From CAYVLA01 sp964549615 [NCBI: uncultured Thermococci archaeon] (GTDB taxonomy: Archaea > CAYQAE01 > CAYVLA01): a stretch of DNA of 31,405 bases. Below the pieces are notes generated by a model. It was not told the DNA's origin. It did not search any database and saw only the letters and a program-made list of their open reading frames with translations. Shown here one piece after another: positions 16,635-23,695 of this stretch (position 1 is its first letter; every line of letters starts with the position of its first letter). The stretch lies in assembly GCA_964549615.1 (NCBI GenBank), contig CAZJVP010000087.1, positions 1-31,405 of the forward strand, in the 5' to 3' direction. Position numbers and translations under genes: made by a program.

Positions 16635-17540
16635 TCAGGGTTCCGCCACCTCCAACCCCTGCTCCCTGAGGATGTCCTCAAGCTCCCTTACGAGCTGGTC
16701 GGCCTGCGTCTTGAGCCCGGCAAGCGGGTAGGGCCTGTGCAGCCAAGAGTACTTGCCCGCCGAGGCGGGATTGAACGGCAGAAGCGAGATGCGCGTTGCG
16801 CCGAGCTCCAATGCCTTGCGCCCGATCGATGAAACGTCTTGGGGGGAGTCGTTGATTCCCGGGATCAGGGGCACCCGCACGATCACGTCCGATCCGCATT
16901 CCAGAAGCCTTGCCAGATTGTTCAGTATGGGCTTGAGAAAGACGCCGGTATACTGGAAATGCACCGCCGCATCATGGTGTTTCACGTCGAAGAGAAACAG
17001 ATCGGTCACCCCAGTTAACTTGTGAAGCGCCCTCCATGGCGCATAGCCACAGGTCTCTACGGCCGTGTGTATCCCCTTCTCTTGACAGAGATGCAGGACG
17101 GCGTGGGAGAAGTCGGCCTGCAGCAATGGCTCGCCGCCGGTCAAGGTGATGCCCCCTCCCGACTGCTTGAAGAAGGGCAGAAGCCTCTCCGCATGCCCGG
17201 CCACCTCGTCCGCGCTCACAAGTTCCCCCTTGATCTCCAGCGCCCCCCTCGCACAAGCCCGAATGCACTCTCCGCACAGGCGGCAGCCGCTCCTGTCCCG
17301 CGGGTCGTTGGGATCCTTGCTGCGCAGTCCCATGGGGCAGGCTTCAACGCACCTGCCGCACTTGGCGCACCTGGTCTCGTACCAGACGACCTCAGGCTTG
17401 GCCGAAACGGACTCGGGGCTGTGACACCACACACAGCGCAGCGGGCAGCCCTTGAGGTACACGGCCATGCGCAGGCCAGGCCCATCGTGGGCCGCCATCT
17501 CGTCCAGGGCAAAGATCAGGCCCTTGGCTGGAGTGCTCAT
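16635..17540 (-). CDS. Glycyl radical enzyme activating enzyme (radical SAM)
   Basis: 301 residues. The radical-SAM CxxxCxxC is in LKGCPLRCVWCHSPES, preceded by the family HDGPGLR motif. Two ferredoxin-like four-cysteine groups follow (CAKCGRCVEACP and CRLCGECIRACARGA), which marks the activases of glycerol dehydratase, choline lyase and hydroxyphenylacetate decarboxylase rather than the shorter classic PFL activase. GGGITLTGGEPLLQ is the SAM-binding GGE motif. The enzyme cleaves S-adenosylmethionine to a 5'-deoxyadenosyl radical that abstracts hydrogen from the partner's glycine. Its ATG overlaps the partner's TGA stop (ATGA, 17537-17540), so the two are translationally coupled. Confidence 0.95.
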   Translation of the reverse strand: MSTPAKGLIFALDEMAAHDGPGLRMAVYLKGCPLRCVWCHSPESVSAKPEVVWYETRCAKCGRCVEACPMGLRSKDPNDPRDRSGCRLCGECIRACARGALEIKGELVSADEVAGHAERLLPFFKQSGGGITLTGGEPLLQADFSHAVLHLCQEKGIHTAVETCGYAPWRALHKLTGVTDLFLFDVKHHDAAVHFQYTGVFLKPILNNLARLLECGSDVIVRVPLIPGINDSPQDVSSIGRKALELGATRISLLPFNPASAGKYSWLHRPYPLAGLKTQADQLVRELEDILREQGLEVAEP

Positions 17541-19738
17541 ATCTCCATTTCCGTCCTTGCGATGACGTCCTCCTGCGCATCCGGCGAGAGCAAGGTGAAG
17601 GGGACGAGGTAGCCGCCGATCCGCACGAGTAGGTCGGCGTAGTCCTCCGGATGCTTCTGCGCGTCCCTGAGGACCTCCGAGCTGGTCACGTTGATCTGCA
17701 CCATATAGATGCCGAGGCCGAACGCCGTCTCTATCAGGCTTTTCAAGCGCTCTATCCCCGCCTCGGTCTGCAGCGCGTTGGGGGACAGGCGCAGGTTGAA
17801 CACGATCCCACCGAGACCCCTGGATTGATCAAGGCCGATTGTGGACAGGAGCATGGAGAGCGCGCCCTTCAGGCGGACTCCGGTGCAGGCCCCGACGGTG
17901 TTGGCTAGGGGTGTCCCGGCCCTGCGGCCGTCCGGGGTGGCGGGCGTCTCGCGGCCAAAACCGATCCATATCGTCCAGCCGAGGAAGCCCGGGAAGACCG
18001 GCCCGCCGTAGAAGTTGCGATGGCCCTCGATCGCGGAACACCACCTGCCCGAAACCTCGGCGAAGAGCCGGTTGATCCACTCGACGTCGTTGCCATGCTT
18101 TGGGCAGTCAAGCACATCCCGCCTCAGATCCTCGTAGCCCTCGAAGTCGACAAGAATCGCCTGCCTGAAATCCTCAAGGCTGTACCTTCCCTGCTCCTCC
18201 ACGAGGACCTTGATGGCGGCAAGGCCGTCCACGACGTTGGAGATGCCGACGGCCTCCGGCTGAAGGAAGTTGTACAGCGCGCCTCCGTGCGAGATGTCCC
18301 TCCCGCTCTCCATGCAGCCCTGCACGAAACAGGAGAGAAGCGGGAAGGGACGGTACCACGACTCGACAAGCTGGTCCCTGATCCCTGCCGCGATTGCCTC
18401 GTGGGCTGCATAGTCCAGCTGTCTGAGGAACGCCTCCTTGAGCTCGGCGAAGGTCTGTGGAATCCCCGTGTCCGGCCTGTCCTGCGTTCCCTTGGTCGGG
18501 TGCCGGCCGCCGAACATCGCGTACAGAAGGGACATCGGTATGTTCACATACGGCCACGCCACCCAGGGATTCGTGCGCCCCTGGATCGAGGTCTCGGTGC
18601 AGGTGCTCGGTAGGTGCTCGACGGCATGCTCGTACGGTATGCCGTACCGGACGAGCCCCTTGATCACGAGATCCGTGTTGAAGAAGGACGGCTGGCCCAT
18701 CCCGTTTCGCAGCAGCCGACAGGCACGGCGCATGAACTCCGGATCGATGTCCTTGTGCCAAAACACATCTGCACCCGGGAAGTAGACCCTCGTCCTGTCG
18801 CAGATCTCGAGGCATTTGTAGCTCAGCTCGTTGGTCGCATCGCTGCCGTCCGGGTTACGGCCTGCGATGCCTATTATGACGGCGCTCATGCTGCGCCTGT
18901 CGAACTCGTTGCACTTGATGAAGAGCTGCTCGAGAAGGGCGTCCGCCTCCTCCTTATCCCTTTCCGCCTCGTAGAAGGGAAAGAGGTACCGATCTATGTG
19001 GCCCGGACCGAAGCAGTGATGGGAAGTGCCGGCCTCGACGGCGACCGCAAGGAATGTGAACCACACGAGCTGTATCGCCTCCCTGAAGGTTCTGGGAGGT
19101 TGGGACGAGATGTGGTCGCAGACGCCAGCTATGACACGCAGCTGGGCTCGCCAGTCCGGATCCTGGGCGTCTCTCTCAAGCTCTCTAGCCAGCTCCGAGT
19201 AGCGCCGGATGAATCCCTGGAAGGACTCAAGCGATCTTCTGGATGCATTGTACAGCTGAAGCTTCTCGGGGGCCGTAGGATCGGTTGGGTCCACCGCCTC
19301 CTCGAACTCGCTGATGCGCTCCCTGATTCCGTCCAAGCCTAGTCTCAATATGGTCGGGAAGTCGGGCGCCATGTGTCCCTCGGAGGCGTTGCACCAGTAG
19401 TTCTGCTTCGAGAGATACTCCCGAGCCGCCTTCAGCGCCTCCTTCATTCGCTCATCGGGATGCGTATTGGGGTGCCACCCAACGAGGATCTCCCCCTCCC
19501 TGATCGCGATGGGCATGTTCTTTAGGATGTGGGACGTTGCATGCGCCACGCGCGCGATGCGGAAGGGCTCCCCCTCGGTCTGGCGAAAGGCCTCCGCAGC
19601 AAGGAGCGTCCTTTCCTCAAAGCGAGCTGCATCCCTGCGGACGCACTCCCTGAGGTGCGCACACCAGGTCCGCAGCTTGCTTGGTGGCTCCGTCTTCGGC
19701 AAAGCTTGTGCGAGGGAGGACACGCGACACACCGCCAA
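17537..19738 (-). CDS. Glycyl radical enzyme of the dehydratase/lyase type (PFL superfamily)
   Basis: 733 residues from TTG 19738; GTG codons at 19732 and 19723 are alternatives, all just inside the expected transcript. The glycyl radical site is near the C-terminus: LVRIGGYLVPF, with the radical glycine at 709 and the typical ~24 residues after it, ending ..DVIART. The thiyl cysteine is C380 in LPSTCTETS, with E382 giving C-x-E. This signature is shared by glycerol/diol dehydratases, choline TMA-lyase and related eliminating enzymes, whereas pyruvate formate-lyase has adjacent cysteines. Length and flanking blocks (IQLVWFTFL, HIDRYLFPFY, FHKD-like WHKD) fit the PFL domain. The substrate is unassigned. 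The fucosidase nearby makes propane-1,2-diol a candidate, by inference. Oxygen-sensitive, so the host is probably anaerobic. Confidence 0.93.
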   Translation of the reverse strand: MAVCRVSSLAQALPKTEPPSKLRTWCAHLRECVRRDAARFEERTLLAAEAFRQTEGEPFRIARVAHATSHILKNMPIAIREGEILVGWHPNTHPDERMKEALKAAREYLSKQNYWCNASEGHMAPDFPTILRLGLDGIRERISEFEEAVDPTDPTAPEKLQLYNASRRSLESFQGFIRRYSELARELERDAQDPDWRAQLRVIAGVCDHISSQPPRTFREAIQLVWFTFLAVAVEAGTSHHCFGPGHIDRYLFPFYEAERDKEEADALLEQLFIKCNEFDRRSMSAVIIGIAGRNPDGSDATNELSYKCLEICDRTRVYFPGADVFWHKDIDPEFMRRACRLLRNGMGQPSFFNTDLVIKGLVRYGIPYEHAVEHLPSTCTETSIQGRTNPWVAWPYVNIPMSLLYAMFGGRHPTKGTQDRPDTGIPQTFAELKEAFLRQLDYAAHEAIAAGIRDQLVESWYRPFPLLSCFVQGCMESGRDISHGGALYNFLQPEAVGISNVVDGLAAIKVLVEEQGRYSLEDFRQAILVDFEGYEDLRRDVLDCPKHGNDVEWINRLFAEVSGRWCSAIEGHRNFYGGPVFPGFLGWTIWIGFGRETPATPDGRRAGTPLANTVGACTGVRLKGALSMLLSTIGLDQSRGLGGIVFNLRLSPNALQTEAGIERLKSLIETAFGLGIYMVQINVTSSEVLRDAQKHPEDYADLLVRIGGYLVPFTLLSPDAQEDVIARTEMEI

Positions 19739-19766
19739 TGCTGACCCGCCACCTCGTCACAAGCTT

Positions 19767-19774
19767 TTTAATAT
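19767..19774 (-). promoter_or_regulatory. TATA-like box of the glycyl radical operon
   Basis: On the minus strand the string gcatattaaaaagctt spans 19776-19761, with AAGC/GCTT ends flanking the core. It predicts a start of transcription near 19745, so the TTG at 19738 or the GTG at 19732 would have a leader of under 15 bases. Confidence 0.6.
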
Positions 19775-19859
19775 GCTTCAGCGAACCTCGCCATTCGTGC
19801 CGGGAGGATGCCTCCGGCCTAGACAGCATCGCTCCTTCAGCAAGGCCTAGGAATGGTCC

Positions 19860-21080
19860 TCAGACGTTGAACCTCGTGGACGCCACCGGTTTGTAGGCAG
19901 CCTTCCTGACCATGAGGGTCCACAGCACGGCCCCGCTGAACATCGCAGTGCCGCTCACCGTGAACCACTCGATGACGTAGACCCAGACCAGGGCCTGGTC
20001 CTTCGCATCGATCGCAAGGTCGGCAGCCACCTTGATGCTGCTGAGGGCCTCATCGAGGGCGGACAGGCTGGCCTCGTATTCTCCCTGGATGTAGAGCTTG
20101 ACCATCTCCTTCCTCAAATCGTCGGACTTCTTCAGCTCGGCCTCGGCCTTCTTCAGGTTGGCGCCGAACTTCTCGGCGAAGTCCAGGACCGAAACGGTGA
20201 AGGACCTGCTGGAGTAGAACCCCGTCAGCTTCCTCCGTAGCTCCAGGAACATGGATGTGTCCTCGGGTATCTCCACCCTAACCGAGTAATAGATCAGGTT
20301 GCTCAAAACCAGTGGGGCGTAAGCCCACCTGTGGAAGTCCTGCGGGCCGTTGCCGCCCCAGTCGAAGACGAATGCCTCGCTCCTCCCCTTCCCCATGTCC
20401 ATGTACATCAGGATCGGCGAGCCGGGAGGGTTGCGATCGCTGCGCCCCACGACCACGCTGCCCTCCCTCTCTCCCACCCTCTGCTGGTTGAACAAGAAGA
20501 CCTGGCCCCAGGGTATCTTCCTCACCAGCGGATGATCTTCATAGCCTTCGGTTGGCACGAGATGGTAGGCCCTGCCGAGGTCGTAGAACTCCGGTATGCA
20601 CTTACACGGCAGGATGTCCGCGACGGGGGAGGGATCCCAGCTGGGATGGCCCCACGCCGGGTAACCTCCGAACGTCTGCGGCCCTCCCGCCATCAGGAAG
20701 CCCTGCCCGCCATCGATGACGGCCGACTTTATCCAGTTCTGCAACTTGGCCGGGAAGAATGGCTCCCGGGCGTCGGCGATGATGATCATGTCGAAGTCCT
20801 CATTCAACCTTTTCTCGGTACGGGGAATGTACATCCTGAGCCTGGCCGCCGCCTCCTCGATCGAAAGGTATGCACCCGTGATGAACTCGACCGGTACCGG
20901 GCTGAGCTTGACAAGCGGGTCCTGCGCGATGATCGGGGTGACGAAGCCGGCCTCCATGAGGGAATCCCCCATATACAAAACCCTGATCAGGCCGGTCTGG
21001 GGGTCAACCCTTGGCTGCGCCCAGACGGAGGCGGGCAGAACAAGTGCGAAGACCAAGGAAGCCAACGCCGTCCTTGTCAT
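19860..21080 (-). CDS. Membrane-anchored GATase-like protein (DUF1355/COG5426-type), paralogue
   Basis: 406 residues. The ATG is supported by aaggagagg just upstream. Signal peptide ~1-22 (LVFALVLPASVWAQ). The domain order matches the protein at 10255: RVLYMGDSLMEAGF, LRMYIPRTEKRL, FDMIIIADAREPFFP, GQGFLMAGGPQTFGG, MDMGKGRSEAFVFDWGG, a helical region with VLDFAEKFGAN (VLSLLDFIDKFGAN in the other copy), and a C-terminal membrane helix with VYVIEWFTVSGTAMFSG. The strong likeness of the last part to VYVTEWSAVSGTFVLAG suggests a constrained C-terminal anchor. Unlike copy 1, it has no convergent membrane partner. It lies upstream of the glycyl radical operon on the same strand, but that operon has its own promoter. 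Molecular function unknown. Confidence 0.82.
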   Translation of the reverse strand: MTRTALASLVFALVLPASVWAQPRVDPQTGLIRVLYMGDSLMEAGFVTPIIAQDPLVKLSPVPVEFITGAYLSIEEAAARLRMYIPRTEKRLNEDFDMIIIADAREPFFPAKLQNWIKSAVIDGGQGFLMAGGPQTFGGYPAWGHPSWDPSPVADILPCKCIPEFYDLGRAYHLVPTEGYEDHPLVRKIPWGQVFLFNQQRVGEREGSVVVGRSDRNPPGSPILMYMDMGKGRSEAFVFDWGGNGPQDFHRWAYAPLVLSNLIYYSVRVEIPEDTSMFLELRRKLTGFYSSRSFTVSVLDFAEKFGANLKKAEAELKKSDDLRKEMVKLYIQGEYEASLSALDEALSSIKVAADLAIDAKDQALVWVYVIEWFTVSGTAMFSGAVLWTLMVRKAAYKPVASTRFNV

Positions 21081-21083
21081 CTT

Positions 21084-21125
21084 CCTCTCCTTATGACAGG
21101 CAAAATCGATACCGGGATAAAACTG
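21084..21125 (-). promoter_or_regulatory. Promoter and ribosome binding site of the GATase-like paralogue
   Basis: Minus-strand agttttatcc (21125-21116) is a TATA-like box, predicting transcription from about 21095. aaggagagg (21092-21084) is a strong Shine-Dalgarno three bases before the ATG codon at 21080. Confidence 0.55.
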
Positions 21126-21322
21126 TGAGGGTGTGAAGCGACGCTTGGCCGCCGCCGCTACTCGTCTGCACCCGTCAGGATACTAGGTTTCGGTCCTGAC
21201 GACAAAACTACACGGCGGCTTACACCTTGTAGTTCCGCTCCCCATCCGACGGCAAGGCTGAACGACCCATCCCTACAATCCAGGGGTTGATGCTGAAGGA
21301 TCCGGCAGCATGACCCGCATGG

Positions 21323-21865
21323 TTACCTCTTACAGAATGGGCCTTCCAAGCAATAGACCGTGAGTCTTCCCTTTCGTGGGCACTTCGCGGCCAAGTCGCA
21401 TCTCGGACACAGCCGGGAAACGTCCTCCACATCGAGGGTACCCATCTGTTCGTGCAAGGCATAGAGGAGTTTGAGGTACTTCCCCTCCGCTATTCTAGGT
21501 ACCTCGTTCCGGCGGTCCAGCCCGTACCATTCGTACAGCCGCCTATCTCCCTTCGAGGAGTTGCATGTCCTGCAGACCCACACCGCGTTGTCAGGCGAAT
21601 CAGGCCCGCCCCTACACCTTGGTAGGATGTGCTCCAGGGTTAGGTCCCTTCTGCCTCCGCAGTAGATGCAGTTCTCCGGTCTCTCCCGCTCCTTTATGTA
21701 CTCCCTGATCGAGCTTGACCAAGAGATCTCTCCGAGGGCGAGCTTCCTGAACCTGTTCATCACGAACGCATACTGTCGCTTTCCGGCGCCCGCGGACTCA
21801 GAGATGATCTTTGCATACTGCCAATAGATCAAGTCTCGAATCGTCCTGACTGCAGGCGGCGGCAT
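21323..21865 (-). CDS. HNH endonuclease-like protein with C-terminal cysteine cluster
   Basis: 180 residues; gggaggg (21877-21871) precedes the ATG by five bases, and a ctttagtg box lies inside the inverted repeat GCACT-AA-AGTGC (21896-21907). The HNH core has zinc pairs C66-x2-C69 (CIYCGG) and C98-x2-C101 (CRTCN), the catalytic-type histidine in LEHILPRCRGG (H79) and N93 in SPDNAVWVC, ending with SSKGDRRLYEWYG. This is the HNH_5/McrA-like form of metal-dependent nicking or cutting enzymes. After a helical linker, the C-terminus has five cysteines (CPRCDLAAKC...YC...FC, residues 153-178), which could bind a second zinc or an iron-sulphur cluster. I see no methylase or specificity partner beside it. 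It may be part of a mobile element, a lone restriction enzyme or a repair nuclease. Confidence 0.85.
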   Translation of the reverse strand: MPPPAVRTIRDLIYWQYAKIISESAGAGKRQYAFVMNRFRKLALGEISWSSSIREYIKERERPENCIYCGGRRDLTLEHILPRCRGGPDSPDNAVWVCRTCNSSKGDRRLYEWYGLDRRNEVPRIAEGKYLKLLYALHEQMGTLDVEDVSRLCPRCDLAAKCPRKGRLTVYCLEGPFCKR

Positions 21866-21924
21866 CGAGTCCCTCCCGGCAACGAGCTATGATAGGCACT
21901 AAAGTGCGCCAAACCCAGTTGCTG

Positions 21925-22130
21925 AAGCGAGCTATTCAAATGTAACGCTTGTCGGCGAGCCGCCAAGGTCGGAGGACCAAGAAGTAACCTCCGCACCAAA
22001 ACAGCCGAATCTGCGTCGGGACGGTCCGATCTTAGGACCGGAATCATATCTTCAAGCGTTCTGGGAATAGCGAAGAAGGCGTCTCAAAGTGTGTCCGTTC
22101 CTGCGGACGTTCTTCGCTTCCTTTGGAAGC
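21925..22130. other. Noncoding stretch with a run of perfect hairpins (structured RNA candidate)
   Basis: The space between the HNH gene and the next minus-strand gene (21866-22266) has no convincing coding frame. It holds consecutive inverted repeats: AAGCG/CGCTT (21925-21929, 21946-21950); CGGAGG/CCTCCG (21970-21975, 21988-21993); CGGTCC/GGACCG (22022-22027, 22035-22040); AGCGAAGAA/TTCTTCGCT (22069-22077, 22110-22118) enclosing GTCCG/CGGAC (22093-22097, 22104-22108); and GCTTCC/GGAAGC (22116-22121, 22125-22130), which competes with the previous stem. A further palindrome, GTCCCGGGAC, lies at 22171-22180. I do not recognise RNase P, SRP or a known riboswitch. The strand is unknown. Confidence 0.35.
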
Positions 22131-22266
22131 CGGCCTTAGCACTCTGCCGCTCCTCGGAAAATGGCGGGTTGTCCCGGGACTAGGCAGAACGGCCGCAATC
22201 CCAATCACGACCTGACTCTGGCTCTATGGCGAAGGCCTCGAAGGCGCAGCCATGGTGCCTGGAGCC

Positions 22267-22701
22267 CTATTCGTTCTTCGTCGCTTCTCTTATCCTGCCT
22301 GGGAATAATTCGTGTCTGTTCTGCTTTTCGACCAGCTTTCCGAGTATCTCCACCTCTTTGTCGAGGTAGGAGTCAAGAACGGATGGCGAGTCCGGTCCCA
22401 GCATCCAGTAGGGCTTTGCCAGTATGAGTTCGCTGAGGTTGCCGGGCCTCACCAGGACGTATCGAACCTCTGTATTCAGTGTCTCGATCTTTGTGTATGG
22501 ATTGTAGGATGCGACTTTGGCCGCTTTTCTCACCAGGACGCCTCGATAGACCGATTCCGGCCACGGTTCCCTTCCGTATGACGGGTCCGTCCTGTATACA
22601 ACCCTACCGCCGAAGCCCCCTGCTGTATAGTACGAATACGATGACCAGGCAATGACGACCCCCGCAGAGATGAAGGCAGCAACTTTGAGGATCCATCTCA
22701 C
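22267..22701 (-). CDS. Small single-pass membrane protein, function unknown
   Basis: 144 residues from GTG 22701. A membrane anchor or signal (RWILKVAAFISAGVVIAW, residues 2-19) is followed by a tyrosine-rich SSYSYYTAGGFGG. A soluble part follows with beta-like strands and paired charged residues (VYRGVLVRKAAKVASYNPYT, VRYVLVRPGNLSELILAKP, KEVEILGKLVEKQ). The EVEILGKLVE block resembles small OB-fold-like membrane proteins, but I would not assign it. No close operon partner; the hairpin-rich stretch lies downstream and decayed sequence upstream. The amino-acid pattern looks protein-like rather than random. Confidence 0.6.
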   Translation of the reverse strand: MRWILKVAAFISAGVVIAWSSYSYYTAGGFGGRVVYRTDPSYGREPWPESVYRGVLVRKAAKVASYNPYTKIETLNTEVRYVLVRPGNLSELILAKPYWMLGPDSPSVLDSYLDKEVEILGKLVEKQNRHELFPGRIREATKNE

Positions 22702-22796
22702 CTGCTCTCGGCCAAGGGTCCTCCCGGGTCTGCCGGACCCTCTCGGCCGCGTTCGCGGGATCGAAGTGGTCTGCGAAATGCACCCTTATTCCCCTC

Positions 22797-23350
22797 ACTC
22801 CGAACTGACGATGCATGGAGAAACGAATTCAAGCTGTCGAACCAGGCTTCTTGGTGCCAGTGGTTTAGGCCAGCCGTCGTCCATGCTTGGACGAATCTCG
22901 ATAGATGGGCAGCCACCGACGTACTCGGTGGTATCGATCTTGGCGCATTTCCAGCCCGTGTCAAGCGTGCCGCCCGCGGCCAGAGGTAGGGTCTTCAGCA
23001 AGGTGGACGTACAAGGATCGATGAGATTGACGGCCGCATTGGTCACGACGCTGATGCTCTGGTCGGACCTGGCCCTGAAGCAGATCGCCGTATATGTGAG
23101 CCGCAAGTCCGTTTAGCCCCAGGACAAGCTCGACTGTGAACTTTTGGCCTGCGTGATCGACCACCCACCCAGATCACCAAAGCTTCGTCCAGATAGATGC
23201 GGTTGCCTTCCCCCGAGAGGCTGCCATTCCCCAATCCTTCAGCCAGCCTCATCTGCCACAGAGTCTGGCCGTTCTTCGTGCCTATCAGTTCTTTGGGACA
23301 AACCAGTCCGGAAGGTGAACTCTATCCAGCGAGTCACGCTCTCCTTCGGG
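22797..23350 (-). pseudogene. Possible decayed beta-propeller (PQQ/WD-like) gene fragment
   Basis: Three minus-strand frames carry protein-like pieces in order: VTRWIEFTFRTGLSQ (near 23335-23290), then TKNGQTLWQMRLAEG...NRIYLDEALVIWVGG (near 23280-23170), then ICFRARSDQSISVVTNAAVN followed by LIDPCTSTLLKTLPLAAGGT (near 23085-22965). The G-x-LW and DP-T-x2-L-x2-LPL patterns are typical of PQQ-type propeller blades. A stop and frame changes separate the pieces and no start or full domain is present. This rests on pattern only; a fast-evolving intact small gene at 22795-23106 (103 codons) is the main alternative. Confidence 0.35.
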
Positions 23351-23500
23351 AACAGTTGGGCAGGGATGTTTCCTGAGGCTGGCCGGCCGCCTCCTCGAAC
23401 TCATATTCCATCCGTTGGGAGCCTGCTAATCGAGCCGGGACATGCGGATCACGATTTTCCAAACCAAGAATGAAGGCAGGGTTTCGCTCGCTGTAGTGAA

Positions 23501-23573
23501 CGGGCCCGACGGGATTCGAACCCGCGACATCAGGCTCCGGAGGCCTGCGCCCTATCCACTAGACTACGGGCCC
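23501..23573 (-). tRNA. tRNA-Arg (anticodon CCG)
   Basis: The minus strand folds into a full cloverleaf. The acceptor stem GGGCCCG/CGGGCCC pairs perfectly, with discriminator G at 23501. The D arm is GTCTAGTGGATAGGGC. The anticodon stem CAGGC/GCCTG encloses loop CTCCGGA with anticodon CCG (23540-23538). The T arm CGGG-TTCGAAT-CCCG pairs well. There is no intron and no encoded CCA. It reads CGG codons. A TATA-like ttttac lies about 25 bases upstream. Confidence 0.95.
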
Positions 23574-23597
23574 GCTTGGATGAGATCAGGCCGAACT

Positions 23598-23603
23598 GTA
23601 AAA
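23598..23603 (-). promoter_or_regulatory. TATA-like box of tRNA-Arg
   Basis: Minus-strand cacattttacag places a T/A-rich core about 27 bases before the tRNA 5' end at 23573, which is standard for archaeal tRNA promoters. Confidence 0.45.
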
Positions 23604-23665
23604 TGTGTTCTCGCCAGAAACGTCCGTCCCAAGCAGGCATCACTTGGCGAATCCCGCATGAGGAG

Positions 23666-23688
23666 CTTTATCTAGGTGGCCTCCCACC
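23666..23688 (+). promoter_or_regulatory. TATA-like box and adjoining inverted repeat before the DUF4838 gene
   Basis: ctttatct (23666-23673) lies about 26 bases before ATG 23696, predicting a leaderless transcript. Directly after it, GGTGG-CCTC-CCACC (23675-23688) is a five-base inverted repeat between TATA box and start. This is a position where a bound repressor would block initiation. Confidence 0.45.
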
Positions 23689-23695
23689 AACAAGC

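Noticed and set aside
17537-19738. Calling the glycyl radical enzyme pyruvate formate-lyase
   Set aside because: The active site has a single cysteine in a C-x-E context, not the adjacent cysteines of PflB. The activase also has extra ferredoxin-like clusters, which classic PflA lacks.
22171-22180. Perfect palindrome GTCCCGGGAC as an operator
   Set aside because: A ten-base GC palindrome is not unusual in such GC-rich sequence and it is not near a recognisable TATA box.
23501-23573. tRNA-Arg as an integration (att) site for an element
   Set aside because: I looked for a second copy of the tRNA 3' half in the window and saw none. There is no integrase gene either, so the boundary role rests on gene content alone.
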